DNA of 64,000 nt from Nocardiopsis metallicus (GCF_014201115.1 NZ_JACHDO010000001.1:7683324-7747323); one strand, 5' to 3'. Counted from the stretch's first letter, positions 34,284 to 44,001 are shown. The notes: generated by a model not told the origin, from the sequence alone. Program-made: numbers and translations.

Positions 34284-36707
34284 ATGGACTTCACCCTCCC
34301 TGCTCTGCCGCCGAACGTCACCCCGCTGACCGACGGCGACCCGCTCCAGGTGGGCCGCTACCGGCTGATCGGGCGCCTTGGTGCCGATGGCATGAGTACC
34401 CTGTTCGCCGCGGTCTCCCCTGACCACGAGCCGATGGCCCTCAAGATCGCCGCCGCCGAGTGGGCTCCCGAAGCCGACGCGAGCGACGAGTCCGCCCCCG
34501 TGCGTCCGGCCGATGGTGTGTGCGCGGTGGGTGCGCGGGACAGCGGCAGCCACGAGGGCAGACCGTGGTCCGCGATCGAGTACGTCCCCGGCTTCGGTCT
34601 GGGACAGCACGTGCGGGCGCACGGTCGCCTCGGCGGGGAGGCGCTGCTGGTGCTGGCCGCCGGAATGGCCGAGGCCCTGGCGACCGTGCACGCGGCGGAC
34701 ACCGTGCACGGTGACGTACGACCCGGCAACGTGGTGGCCTCCGCCGAGGGGCCCAAGGTGCTGGACTTCGGGGTCACCCGGCGGATCGACGACGCGGCGC
34801 CCGTACAGAGCTCCAAGAGCCTGGGCTGGCTGGCGCCCGAGAGCTACGACGGCTCGGCCGCCACCCGGGCCTCCGACGTGCACGGCTGGGCGTGCCTGGT
34901 GGTCTTCGCCGCCACCGGTGAGCCGCCGTTCGGAACCTCCCCGGCGGGACACACCCCGGGACGCATCCCGGGGCAGATCCTGTGGGAGATGGCCCGCCGT
35001 GCGCGTGAGGCCCGCATCGACCTGAGAGCGCTCCCGGAGGAGCTGCGCCCGCTGCTGCTGCGTGCTTTCTCCCCCGACCCGGACCAGCGCCCCTCCGCCG
35101 AGGACGCCTACCTGGAGTGCCTGCTGCTGCTCGGTATCGACGAGCAGTCGACCGCCGAAACCTGGCCGGACCAGCTCCGCGCTCTCATCGGCGAACACTG
35201 GCCCAAACCGGATCTGAGCTGGCACGACCCGACCCGCTGGGCCGACGTCGCACGCGCGCTGAACGGGGGAGCGCCGGAGGCCGACAGGGGAGACACCGCC
35301 GACGGCGGCGCCGCATCCGGGGCCGCCGGCACTGCTGGGGCCGGTACTGCCGCTGGTGCGCTCGGGGCCCCTGGGACGTCTGGGACGCCTGGTTCCGGTG
35401 AGCGCGGAGGTGGTGCTGGGCCTGAGGGCTCCGGTCGGCCCTCTGCGGCTGCTGTGGGCTCCGACCCGGAGGAGGAGTGGGGCCCGGAAGCGGCCGCTGA
35501 GGCGTACGGGCACACCCCGAGAAACCTCGCCGGAGGCCAGGGCGGGACCGCGCCCGGGACGCGCGGCGCGGGGACGGCGGGGCACGGTGGCGCCACCTAC
35601 CTGTTCGGTCCCTCGCAGACCGGTGGCCATGACATGTCGTCCGTGGGGAACGAGGGTATCGACCTCGACGAGGATGACGACGGCACCGGGCGCAGGGGCA
35701 GGCTCGGCATCTGGCTGGGTGCGGGAGCGCTCGGCATGGCCGCGGCCCTCGGCGGCGGCTACCTGCTGTTCGACACCCTGAGCGAGTCGCCCGCCGACAC
35801 CGTCGTCGCGGACGAACCCACCGAGGAACCGGCCGGGACGGACGAGGCGGACGACCCCGGCGATCCCCCCGCCCCCGAGGCCATGGCCTGCGACGACACC
35901 GAACGCCTGAGCGCACAGGAGGCACACGCGCCCTGGCGGCCCTTCGACCCCGGGGCGGTCGCCCCCGACCTGTACACCTCACTGCTGACCCCGGGACCCG
36001 AGGGAGTAACGAACACCGCCCCCGAGGCCTGGCCGTTCGTCTCCCCGCTCGACCATGACACCGCGGACTACGGGCTCTACCCCCCGGGCCTGGACTCCTT
36101 CCCCGTGATGAGCGTGTGCATGACCGGCGTGCGGGACACCGGCGCGGGGGTCGAGTTCACGGCGGAACTGACCTACCACCCGAACGTGGGCTCCCACCGG
36201 GTGTACGCGGAGGACTTCCTGACCGTGGTGCCGCTGGGCGCCGACGAGCACGGCGGGCCCGACCGGCAGGTCATCAGGGGCGGGAGCGGCGGCGAGCCGG
36301 GGCAGCCGATGAACACGCTCGTGGTGCTGAGCCCGGAGAACCCGGCCGCCGAGGTCAACGTGCTGGTCCACGGAGCCCCCGAACGGGCGGGGGTGGCCTA
36401 CCGGCCGTCCGCGCTCGCGGGGGCGATGGCGGAGGACATGAGCGGGCACTGCTACGACGTGGACGGCACGCTGGAGTGGCGGGACGAAGACCGGCTGGGT
36501 TCGGGCTTCTTCGCCCTGCCGACGGGGTCCGCGCCGGGCGACAGCGACATGACGCAGTGCCCGGCGGACGAGATCGAGGTCGATGCGGGGGCCGGCGGTG
36601 AGGCCGGGGAAACCGGCGGGGCCGGGGACACGGCGGGAGAGGGCGGCCAGGGCGCTGGAGAGGGGACCGAGGGCGTTCCTGGGCAGCCCGAAGCCGACGA
36701 GGGCTGA
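34284..36707 (+). CDS. Kinase-like membrane protein with degenerate catalytic loop
   Basis: The product is 807 aa from ATG 34284. Residues about 20-285 are kinase-like: glycine loop GRLGADGMSTLF, Lys in MALKIA, DFGVTRR. The catalytic loop reads HGDVRPGN, so the Arg of HRD is Gly and the usual Lys after Asp is Arg. It is probably a weak kinase or a pseudokinase. A long Ala/Gly/Pro linker is followed by one membrane helix (about 475-495, GIWLGAGALGMAAALGGGYLLF). The outer domain of about 250 residues (CDDTERLSAQEAHAPWRPFD, then SHRVYAEDFLTVVPLG) is unassigned, with a Gly/Glu-rich tail. A terminator follows. Confidence 0.82.
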   Translation: MDFTLPALPPNVTPLTDGDPLQVGRYRLIGRLGADGMSTLFAAVSPDHEPMALKIAAAEWAPEADASDESAPVRPADGVCAVGARDSGSHEGRPWSAIEYVPGFGLGQHVRAHGRLGGEALLVLAAGMAEALATVHAADTVHGDVRPGNVVASAEGPKVLDFGVTRRIDDAAPVQSSKSLGWLAPESYDGSAATRASDVHGWACLVVFAATGEPPFGTSPAGHTPGRIPGQILWEMARRAREARIDLRALPEELRPLLLRAFSPDPDQRPSAEDAYLECLLLLGIDEQSTAETWPDQLRALIGEHWPKPDLSWHDPTRWADVARALNGGAPEADRGDTADGGAASGAAGTAGAGTAAGALGAPGTSGTPGSGERGGGAGPEGSGRPSAAAVGSDPEEEWGPEAAAEAYGHTPRNLAGGQGGTAPGTRGAGTAGHGGATYLFGPSQTGGHDMSSVGNEGIDLDEDDDGTGRRGRLGIWLGAGALGMAAALGGGYLLFDTLSESPADTVVADEPTEEPAGTDEADDPGDPPAPEAMACDDTERLSAQEAHAPWRPFDPGAVAPDLYTSLLTPGPEGVTNTAPEAWPFVSPLDHDTADYGLYPPGLDSFPVMSVCMTGVRDTGAGVEFTAELTYHPNVGSHRVYAEDFLTVVPLGADEHGGPDRQVIRGGSGGEPGQPMNTLVVLSPENPAAEVNVLVHGAPERAGVAYRPSALAGAMAEDMSGHCYDVDGTLEWRDEDRLGSGFFALPTGSAPGDSDMTQCPADEIEVDAGAGGEAGETGGAGDTAGEGGQGAGEGTEGVPGQPEADEG

Positions 36708-36732
36708 GCCCCCGATACAACGGGCCCCGGGT

Positions 36733-36764
36733 GGGGAGGGCCCGGGTTCCAGAGGGCCCTCCCC
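36733..36764 (+). terminator. Terminator hairpin after kinase-like gene
   Basis: GGGGAGGGCCC and GGGCCCTCCCC form a perfect 11-bp stem with a 10-base loop, 25 bp after the stop. It may also serve the convergent DUF418 gene. Confidence 0.65.
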
Positions 36765-36834
36765 GCCTGTGGACCATCCGCCGCTCGTTAGGTGTGTTCC
36801 GGGGCGATAGGGGTGTGCGGGGCGGAGCTGCCGG

Positions 36835-38127
36835 TCAGCCCCTCCTGTCCGGGGAGGACGGCAGTCGGGTGCGGGCGTAGGTGAGCTTGCGCAGCACCAC
36901 CTCGGCCGGGCCGCGCAGGCCGAAGCGGCGGGAGACGTCGGCCAGGACCATCGTCAGGAGCCAGGTGAGCACCGCCACGAGAGCGGCGGCCGAAGCGCTC
37001 ACGGTGGCGCCCAGGCCCAGCCCGTACGGGGCGAAGACCAGGGTGAACACCAGCGCCTGCGCCAGATAGCAGCTCATCGAACGCTCACCCACGGCGGCGA
37101 TCGCGGTCGTGACCGGCCCCAGGGGAGCGGTCTCGGGACTGATGCCGGCTCCGCCGGTGCCGGGGGCGCCGGCGCGCCGGGCAGCGCGTTCGGTCAGGCG
37201 CATGGCCGCCAGCGCGAGCAGCGCGGCCCAACCGGGGCCGCCCGCCCACCCGGCGAGGTCGTGCACGATCCACAGCGACATCAGGGCTACCTGCCCGGGC
37301 TCAGCCAGGAACTGCGCGGTGACCAGCGCGTCCGGAAGCCCGGCGAGCACGGCGACGCCCAGGCCGATGACCGCGACGCGGACCAGTAGGGTCCGGTGCT
37401 CGCGGGGACGCTCCAGGATCCCGCGGCGGCCCGCCCACATACCCAGCAGCATCGGCGGCATCACCACGAGGAGCAGGGTCACCGGGGTGTACAGGGTCCA
37501 CTCGGCGAACCGTTCGGAACTGGCCGCGAGGAAGCCGGTCTCCACCAGCGAGGGCGCGGCAGCGGCGGATTCCTCTGCGCCGGGAGCGGAGCTGGACGCG
37601 TCGGCCAGGCTGAGCGCGGTGGTCAGCACCGCCGAGGCGAGGGCGAAGGCGGCCGCCGACCACAGCGTCACGGAGTCCCGGACCCGCAGGAAACCCACGA
37701 ACAGCAGCAGCCCGAGCCCGTACGCGCCGATGATGTCCACCGGCAGCAGCAGGACCCCGTGCAGCAGGCCGATCACCAGCATCCAGAAGCCGCGGCGGCG
37801 CAGCACCACCCGGGCGTGCACCCAACCGCCGCCGGAGTCGATGACCCGGCGCATGATCCAGACCGTGCCGTAGCCGAAGAGCAGCGAGAACAGCGGGATC
37901 GCGCGCCCGTTCACCAGCGTGCCCTGGACCAGCAGCAGGAGCTGGTCGGCGAGGCCGCGGACGGTGTCGGAGTGGGTGAGGAAGAACTGGGCGTTGACCA
38001 GCGCGATGAACAGCAGCATGAAGCCGCGCGAGAGGTCGGGGGCGAGCGAGCGCCCGGGGCGCAGCGCGGGGGAGGGGCGGAGCGCGGCCGCGGGGCCGGT
38101 TTCGGACGGTCGGCTTTGCTTGCGCAT
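36835..38127 (-). CDS. DUF418 (YeiB-like) membrane protein
   Basis: The product is 430 aa from ATG 38127, with GGAGAG upstream. It has about ten membrane helices. The family pattern is visible: SLAPDLSRGFMLLFIALVNAQFF near the start, PLFSLLFGYGTVWIMRR, RRRGFWMLVIGLLHGVLLLPVDIIGAYGL, and GERSMSCYLAQALVFTLVFAPYGLGLG in the C-terminal DUF418 domain. Members are thought to be related to acyltransferase-like or transport membrane proteins, but the function is not settled. It is divergent from the 38625 gene. Confidence 0.88.
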   Translation of the reverse strand: MRKQSRPSETGPAAALRPSPALRPGRSLAPDLSRGFMLLFIALVNAQFFLTHSDTVRGLADQLLLLVQGTLVNGRAIPLFSLLFGYGTVWIMRRVIDSGGGWVHARVVLRRRGFWMLVIGLLHGVLLLPVDIIGAYGLGLLLFVGFLRVRDSVTLWSAAAFALASAVLTTALSLADASSSAPGAEESAAAAPSLVETGFLAASSERFAEWTLYTPVTLLLVVMPPMLLGMWAGRRGILERPREHRTLLVRVAVIGLGVAVLAGLPDALVTAQFLAEPGQVALMSLWIVHDLAGWAGGPGWAALLALAAMRLTERAARRAGAPGTGGAGISPETAPLGPVTTAIAAVGERSMSCYLAQALVFTLVFAPYGLGLGATVSASAAALVAVLTWLLTMVLADVSRRFGLRGPAEVVLRKLTYARTRLPSSPDRRG

Positions 38128-38624
38128 GGGGAGCTCTCCGGTAGCGGTGGAACACGGCGGGCCAGGGGCAGGGGCGCTGTTCTGGGGGATGCCACCGAAG
38201 CTACGGATCCGCGGGTCCCGGGCCGATAGGGCGGTGTGGAGACTTCGGGTGGGGCTCGCCCCACCCGGACGCGTGCCTATGATGGTGGGGCGCCGCGTGC
38301 TTGCGACCAAAGAGCAGTGGGCCGGTCGGACGGCATGGAGGCGCCAGACCTGTTCGGGGAGCCAATCGTGAGCACACACTTCGCGTACCTCATCTGAGCG
38401 GCTGAGCCGCTCACCCGCCCCTGGCGGAAGCAACCAGGATCCCGGCGGACTCCCCGAACCCTTTCCCGGCTCTGTCAGCCTCGCTGTTCCTCGCGGCCTT
38501 CTCGGGCTCTCAGACCGCCCCGCGCTCTGCCTCGCCCTCCCCCGCCGCGCACGTGACCCGTGCCTGCCACAGCCGCGCCCTCGGGGACGTCCGCCTCCAC
38601 AGCACGCAGTGAGAGGACCGTCCT
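38128..38624. other. Divergent intergenic region
   Basis: About 500 bp between the DUF418 and nitroreductase-hemerythrin genes. I see no gene or clear repeat in it; promoters for both should lie here. Confidence 0.4.
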
Positions 38625-39608
38625 TTGACGGAGAACAACACCAGGAACCAGAACCAGAACCAGGGCCCGGAGAAGGACCAGAACCAGGGCCAGGGCCCTG
38701 GGCAGCGCCCCGTACCGAAGACCAGCCCGTGGAACGAGCCGGTGGTGGCGGAGTTCCGCGCCAACCACGGCAGGGTGGGCGGCATGTTCGAGGGCAGTGA
38801 CCTGCTGCTCCTCACCACCACCGGAGCCCGATCCGGTCGGGAGTCCACCAACCCGCTCGGCTTCGTACGGGTCGACGGCCGCGTCTACGTGGTGGGTTCC
38901 GCCGGTGGCTCGCCCCGGCACCCCGACTGGTACCGCAACCTGCTCGCCCACCCGCTGGTGGCCGTGGAGATGCCCGACGACGACACCCACGAGGCCGTCG
39001 CGGTCCCCCTGGAGGGGGAACAGCGGGACCGGGTCTTCGCGGAGGTCGTCCGCCGCGAACCCGGCTTCGGCGACTACCAGGACCAGGTGGAACGCCGCCT
39101 GCCGGTGGTGGAGCTACAGCGCTCCGGGACCGACGGCGCCACACAGGTCCGCAACCTCGCGGACAAGCTCTTCCAGGTCCACACCTGGCTGCGCGGCCAG
39201 CTGACCCGCGTGCGCCGCGAGGCCGAGCTCTACCTGGCCGAGCGCCAGGGCGCGGAAACCGCGCCTCCGCTGGGGCTGAGCCTGCAGATCCGCCAGCACT
39301 GCGTGGCCTTCTGCGAGTCCCTGCACTTCCACCACACCAGCGAGGACACGGTCTTCCCACGGCTCGCCGAGGGCTTCCCGCACCTGAGGGAACCGATCGA
39401 CCGCCTGATCGAGGAACACCGCGTGGTCGACCGCCTGAGGGGAGAACTGGAGGCCCTGCTCACCGACCTCCGGACGGCGGATCCGGCGCGTTTCCTGGCC
39501 GACCTGGACCGTCTGGCCGAGGAGCTGCGAGCCCACCTGGCCTTCGAGGAGGAGTCGCTCATCCCGACCCTGTCCGAGATCCCCTTCCCGCCGCCTTCCG
39601 GCGCCTGA
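38625..39608 (+). CDS. Ddn-type nitroreductase fused to hemerythrin (HHE) domain
   Basis: The product is 327 aa from TTG 38625 (GAGAGG 9 bp upstream). The first 35 residues are Asn/Gln-rich. Residues about 38-170 are a deazaflavin-dependent nitroreductase split-barrel: FRANHGRVGGMFEGSDLLLLTTTGARSG, RVYVVGSAGGSPRHPDWYRNLLAHP, VEMPDDDTHEAVAV. Residues about 185-320 are a four-helix hemerythrin HHE domain with the His/Glu ligands visible in RQHCVAF, FHHTSEDTVFP, EEHRVVD and HLAFEEESL. The first part should bind F420H2 and the second a di-iron centre that can sense or react with oxygen or NO. No signal peptide; cytosolic. A terminator follows. Confidence 0.9.
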   Translation: MTENNTRNQNQNQGPEKDQNQGQGPGQRPVPKTSPWNEPVVAEFRANHGRVGGMFEGSDLLLLTTTGARSGRESTNPLGFVRVDGRVYVVGSAGGSPRHPDWYRNLLAHPLVAVEMPDDDTHEAVAVPLEGEQRDRVFAEVVRREPGFGDYQDQVERRLPVVELQRSGTDGATQVRNLADKLFQVHTWLRGQLTRVRREAELYLAERQGAETAPPLGLSLQIRQHCVAFCESLHFHHTSEDTVFPRLAEGFPHLREPIDRLIEEHRVVDRLRGELEALLTDLRTADPARFLADLDRLAEELRAHLAFEEESLIPTLSEIPFPPPSGA

Positions 39609-39620
39609 TCAGTGACCCGA

Positions 39621-39655
39621 GGGGCGCGGGCGGCCGGAGCGGCCACCCGCGCCCC
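39621..39655 (+). terminator. Terminator hairpin
   Basis: GGGGCGCGGG and CCCGCGCCCC form a perfect 10-bp stem, with GGCC pairs possible inside the loop, 12 bp after the nitroreductase-hemerythrin stop. Confidence 0.65.
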
Positions 39656-39774
39656 GTACGCCCGTCGTGACGGGGGCCTCGGGCCGATCCCAGCCGACCA
39701 GAACTCCTTCCCCTCACCGCGCATCCCACGTTCCGTGCCGCGCAACGGCGGCCCGTAACCGGAGAGGACACGCT

Positions 39775-41940
39775 GTGGTCGAGGTTGGCTCCACGGTCGG
39801 CGGCCACCGCCTCGTACGCCTGCTCGGCCACGGCGGGTTCGGATCCGTCTACCTGGGTGAGGATTCACGGGGCGGGCTCGGCGCGGTCAAGGTCATGCAC
39901 CCCCAGCACGCCGGTGACCAGGGCATCCGGGACCGGTTCGCGCGGGAGGTGGAGCTCGCCCGCAAGGTGGCCTCCTTCTGCACCGCCCGGGTCATCGACG
40001 CCGACCCGTTCACCGACGCGCCCTGGGTGGTCACGGAGTACGTCGAGGGCCGAACCCTCCACGACACCGTGCGCCTGGACGGCCCGCGCTCCGGTGCGGA
40101 CCTGGACCGGCTGGCCGTCTCCACGGCCACCGCGCTGGCCGCGATCCACGCCGCGGAGATCGTGCACCGCGACTTCACCCCTGCCAACATCATGCTGGCC
40201 CCGGACGGCCCGCGGGTGATCGATTTCGGGGTGGCACGGGCGTTGGAGGGGTCGGCCACGCTGTCGAGCTCCCTGATCGGGACGCCCAAGTACATGGCGC
40301 CCGAACAGATCTCCGGCGAGCCCGCGACCTCCGCGATCGACCTGTTCGCCTGGGGCTCGGTGATCACCTTCGCCGCCACCGGCCGGGCGCCCTTCGACGG
40401 CCCGCACCCGGCGGCGATCCTGCACCGTCTGGTCTCCGAGGAGCCCGACATCAGCGGGCTCCCCGAACCCCTCCTGCCAGTGGTGACCCGATGCCTGGAC
40501 AAGGACCCGGCTCAACGGCCCACCGCCGCCGAACTCCTCACCCTGCTCATCGACACCACCACGGTCCCGCCGCCCGCCCCGGTACAGGAGGAGCCAGCGG
40601 AGCGCGCGGAAGCAGCGGAGCGCGAGGAGGAGGAACCGGCCGAGGACCCGCTGGAGGAGTCTGACGAGCCTCAGGAGGAACTCGCCGGGGAAGCGGTGGT
40701 CGAACCCGCCGAAGCACCCGCACCGGTCGGGCCCGCCGCTGCCGTCGAACCCCCTCCGCCTCCGGCACAGCCGCTCCCCGTCCGTACCGAGTGGCGGTTC
40801 CCGTATCCGAAGCCCGGGGAGGGGTTCGAGGTCGGCGACAGCGTCTTCCACCACCCCGGCGACCTGGCCGCGTCCATGAGCCGGCACCGGGAAGGGGCGG
40901 TAGCGATGCTCGCCTCGCCCTCCGGCCGCAAGGCCCTCATGAACTGGCTGCCTCCCGGCTCACCGGCGCGACGGGAGATCGAGAACAACCGGAACCCGGA
41001 CCACGACCTGGAAGCGGCCCGGTTGGTGGCCCTCCTGCGCCCGGACCTGGCCCCCTCCTACCGGGGTGTCAGGATGACCCTCACCGAGGTCTCCCGCATG
41101 GCCGCGCGCCGTTGGGAGCACCACGACCCCGTGGTGAGCTCGGCGATCCAGGGCGGCCTGCTCCAGGCCCTGGCGCCGCACCACTGCGCCGAGCCCGAAC
41201 ACCTGTGCGTGGCGGGCCGCCCCTGCTCCGTGTACGGGGAGGTCGCCCGCCGCCTGCCCACTGCGGCGCGCCTGGCCGAGGGTTACGCGCTCTGGTCCGC
41301 GAGCCTGGACGGCCGCTTCACCGATCCCCGTATGCGCGTCGACGTCCGCCCGCTCACCCTCGCGGCGCGACTGGCGACGGAACTGGTCAGTGACCGCGAC
41401 GCGGACGAGTCGCTGGAGCGGGCCGTGGCCCGGGTGCCTCCGGGCCCCTGGCGGGAGGCTCTGCGCGAGAGCGCGCTCCCCGTTCCGTTCGAGGACCGCC
41501 GAGCCGCCGCGGTCGCCCTCGACTCGGTCACCGGGGTCGCCCGGAGCGCCGATCACGCGCAGAAGAGACTGGCGGGTCTGAGGAGCATGGAGGCGAGCCG
41601 TGCCGCACTGGTGAAGGAGACCACCTTCACCAGCGTGGTCGCCTTCCTGGGCGCGTTCTTGTTCACGCTGCTCTGCGCGGGGCTCGCGATCTCCCTGTCC
41701 GAGGTGGTCAACGCTCTCCCGGCCAGCTTGCTCCTGTCCGTGACGTCCTTCGCCTGGGCCGGGTTCTACACCTGGCAGAAGCGTCGGGAGCTACCGCAGA
41801 TCCCACCGCTGGGCGAAGTCGACGCCGTCCGGAGACTGTTGGTGGACGGCGACCGGGAGGTGGCCGCGCGGGTCCTGGACCGCTCCCTGGAGCTTCTTCC
41901 CAGAGCCGCCCTCCGCGGCGCGGCCCCGCGCCGTCGCTGA
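39775..41940 (+). CDS. Membrane Ser/Thr kinase, paralog of the 29129 kinase
   Basis: The product is 721 aa from GTG 39775 (GGAGAGG upstream). Residues 1-260: kinase domain with GHGGFGSVYLG, Lys in AVKVM, HRDFTPAN, DFGVA, GTPKYMAPEQ. An acidic, Pro/Ala-rich linker follows to about 345. The next 270 residues align with the 29129 kinase, including the HHC-x6-C-x5-C cluster near residue 469. Two membrane helices lie near 620-665 (SVVAFLGAFLFTLLCAGLAI and LLLSVTSFAWAGFYTW), then a short basic C-terminus. The HRDFTP loop variant is also shared. The gene ends 45 bp before the convergent tadC stop. Confidence 0.85.
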   Translation: MVEVGSTVGGHRLVRLLGHGGFGSVYLGEDSRGGLGAVKVMHPQHAGDQGIRDRFAREVELARKVASFCTARVIDADPFTDAPWVVTEYVEGRTLHDTVRLDGPRSGADLDRLAVSTATALAAIHAAEIVHRDFTPANIMLAPDGPRVIDFGVARALEGSATLSSSLIGTPKYMAPEQISGEPATSAIDLFAWGSVITFAATGRAPFDGPHPAAILHRLVSEEPDISGLPEPLLPVVTRCLDKDPAQRPTAAELLTLLIDTTTVPPPAPVQEEPAERAEAAEREEEEPAEDPLEESDEPQEELAGEAVVEPAEAPAPVGPAAAVEPPPPPAQPLPVRTEWRFPYPKPGEGFEVGDSVFHHPGDLAASMSRHREGAVAMLASPSGRKALMNWLPPGSPARREIENNRNPDHDLEAARLVALLRPDLAPSYRGVRMTLTEVSRMAARRWEHHDPVVSSAIQGGLLQALAPHHCAEPEHLCVAGRPCSVYGEVARRLPTAARLAEGYALWSASLDGRFTDPRMRVDVRPLTLAARLATELVSDRDADESLERAVARVPPGPWREALRESALPVPFEDRRAAAVALDSVTGVARSADHAQKRLAGLRSMEASRAALVKETTFTSVVAFLGAFLFTLLCAGLAISLSEVVNALPASLLLSVTSFAWAGFYTWQKRRELPQIPPLGEVDAVRRLLVDGDREVAARVLDRSLELLPRAALRGAAPRRR

Positions 41941-41984
41941 TCTGCCCCGTCCCGTCCTGTCCCGACCCGCACCGACCCTGATCC

Positions 41985-42896
41985 TCAGCCACCGAACAGC
42001 GTGCCGAGGTTGATGTCGGTGCCCAGGACCATCGAGCCGATGATGAGGATCAGCAGCCCCGGCAGCATGGTCGCGGCGGTCACCATCGTCACCCTCGGGT
42101 TGAGCTGCTGGGCCTTCCTCCGCATGTACTGGGCGTCGGCCAGGCGCATGTCCTTGCTGATGTCCACCAGGGTGTCGCTCAGCGGAGCTCCCAGCTCCTC
42201 GGCCTGCTGGATGGCGGTCACGAACTTGCTCAACGATTCGTTGCGGTTGCGGCGGCGCAGGGACTCGAAGGCCTCCCGGCGGGACGTGCCCAGCTCCATC
42301 TGGCGCAGCGCGATGGTGAACTCGTCCGACAGCACCCCCGGCATCGACGCCGCGACCCGGCCGATCGCCGCGCGGAACGACATACCCGCGCTCACCGTCA
42401 CCGCGAGGACGTCCAGGAAGTCCGGGAGCTGGGTCTGCACCTGGTCGGCGCGCTCCCGGCCCTGTACGTACAGGTTCAGGTCGGTCAGCCCGGTGAACGC
42501 CAGCGCCATGAGGGTGAGGACCAGGCCGTTGCCCGACAGCAGGACCAGCACCGCGAGCGTGCCGTAGACGGCGACCTCGCCGACCTTGCGCTGCACGTAC
42601 CGTTCCGTGGTCAGCCCGTCCGGGCGCCCGGCGGCCTCGATCCGGGAAGCGATGGACGCCTTCTGCCTGTCGCTCAGGGAAGCCAGGATCGACGGGGCGA
42701 AACGGCGCCCGATCCGTTCGGTGATCTTGTGCAGGAAGAAGGTGTCGTCGCTCTTGGCGGCCACCGGGGCTTCGGCCGGGTCGTCCACCGGCACCCGTGT
42801 CTGCGACTGGGTCAGATACAGGCCGTAGGCACCTATCAGCACGACCGCGGCCGAAGCGAGCGCGGCGGCCAGGGGTAGCAGCGGCAGGAGGTTCAT
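41985..42896 (-). CDS. tadC: Tad pilus inner-membrane protein TadC
   Basis: The product is 303 aa and belongs to the type II secretion F (GspF) family. It has an N-terminal helix, a cytosolic part, then LPDFLDVLAVTVSAGMSFRAAIGRVA, SDEFTIALRQMELGTSRREAFESL, AIQQAEELGAPLSDTL, and a C-terminal helix (MVTAATMLPGLLILIIGSMVLG). With TadB it forms the membrane platform that the TadA ATPase drives to assemble Flp pili. Last gene of the leftward tad operon. Confidence 0.93.
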   Translation of the reverse strand: MNLLPLLPLAAALASAAVVLIGAYGLYLTQSQTRVPVDDPAEAPVAAKSDDTFFLHKITERIGRRFAPSILASLSDRQKASIASRIEAAGRPDGLTTERYVQRKVGEVAVYGTLAVLVLLSGNGLVLTLMALAFTGLTDLNLYVQGRERADQVQTQLPDFLDVLAVTVSAGMSFRAAIGRVAASMPGVLSDEFTIALRQMELGTSRREAFESLRRRNRNESLSKFVTAIQQAEELGAPLSDTLVDISKDMRLADAQYMRRKAQQLNPRVTMVTAATMLPGLLILIIGSMVLGTDINLGTLFGG

Positions 42897-42959
42897 CGCG
42901 GCGTCTTTCAGGGGTGGGGGCGGGTCTGCGGGGCCGGGACTGCGACGTCTTCCCGGCTG

Positions 42960-43892
42960 CTACATCTTGAACCTGGTGATACGGGAGACCAGCGCGAAAC
43001 CGATCGCGAACAGCGCCGCCACCACCAACAGCACCGCGATCCCGGCCCCGGTACTGGTCATCGTGCGCATGACCCCGGGCGAAATCGCGTTGATCATGAA
43101 CAGGGCACCCACGGACATGAACCCGAGAGCCCACACGGTGGAGGTCGTCTCACTGAGGATGGTCTTCACCTCACGCCTGGTCTCCTTGCGGCTCTCCAGG
43201 GTGCTGGAGATGTTACGCAGCGCCGTGACCAGCGAACCACCGGACCTGGACGCCACCACCAGCGTGGAGAGCAGCACCCCCAGCTCACGGGAGGGCATGC
43301 GCTCACGCAGGTCGGAGATGGCCTCCTCGAAGCTCGCGCCCAGTTTCATGGACTCGGCCATGCGGCCGAGCTCCTCCCCGGCCGGGCCGTCCAGTTCGTC
43401 CGCGGCGATGGCCACCGCGGTCGGCAGCGCCAGCCCCGCCGAGGTCGCGTTGCCCAGGACCCGGGCCAGGTCGGGCAGCTGACCGGTGAACTCCTCGCGC
43501 CGCTTGGCTTCGGCCCGGCGCAGGTAGGTGAAGAACAGGAACGCCACCCCCGCCGCGGCCAGCAGGCCGAAGAACGGGGCGAGGATCTGCCACACCACCA
43601 CGACCGCCAGCAGCGACCCGGACACCAGTGCGGCGACGAAGGTGGCCGGGCGCAGGTCCGTGCCCGAGCGCGCCAGTCTGCGCGCCAGCCGGGATCCCCA
43701 CTCGGTGCGCCGCAACCTGGCGTCCAACGTGGCCAAGGGGGTCGAGGCGTTGTACTCCGCCTGGGCCAGGGCACTGCGGGCGGCGATCAACCGCCGGTTC
43801 TCCGCGCTGGCCACGAACTCCCAGACGGCCCACAGCACCAGCAGCAGAACCAGGGCGGTGCCGCCGAGGATCGCCGGTATCTGCCAGTTCAC
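42960..43892 (-). CDS. tadB: Tad pilus inner-membrane protein TadB
   Basis: The product is 310 aa from GTG 43892 (AAGGGAGA upstream). It is a GspF-family protein with helices at the N-terminus (AILGGTALVLLLVLWAVWEFV) and at 90-135. The conserved cytosolic part reads LPDLARVLGNATSAGLALPTAVAIAADEL, MKLGASFEEAISDLRERMPSRELGVLLSTLVVASRSGGSL, and helices close the C-terminus. It is the partner of TadC, 63 bp upstream of it. Confidence 0.93.
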   Translation of the reverse strand: MNWQIPAILGGTALVLLLVLWAVWEFVASAENRRLIAARSALAQAEYNASTPLATLDARLRRTEWGSRLARRLARSGTDLRPATFVAALVSGSLLAVVVVWQILAPFFGLLAAAGVAFLFFTYLRRAEAKRREEFTGQLPDLARVLGNATSAGLALPTAVAIAADELDGPAGEELGRMAESMKLGASFEEAISDLRERMPSRELGVLLSTLVVASRSGGSLVTALRNISSTLESRKETRREVKTILSETTSTVWALGFMSVGALFMINAISPGVMRTMTSTGAGIAVLLVVAALFAIGFALVSRITRFKM

Positions 43893-44001
43893 CCGATCTC
43901 CCTTCGGGTCGGCGCCGCACTTCGAGGTGCCGCGCTTCGAAGATCCGTGCTTCGAGGAGCCGTGCTTGGAGAGGGCGTCCGCACGGACGCGGGACGTGTG
44001 T

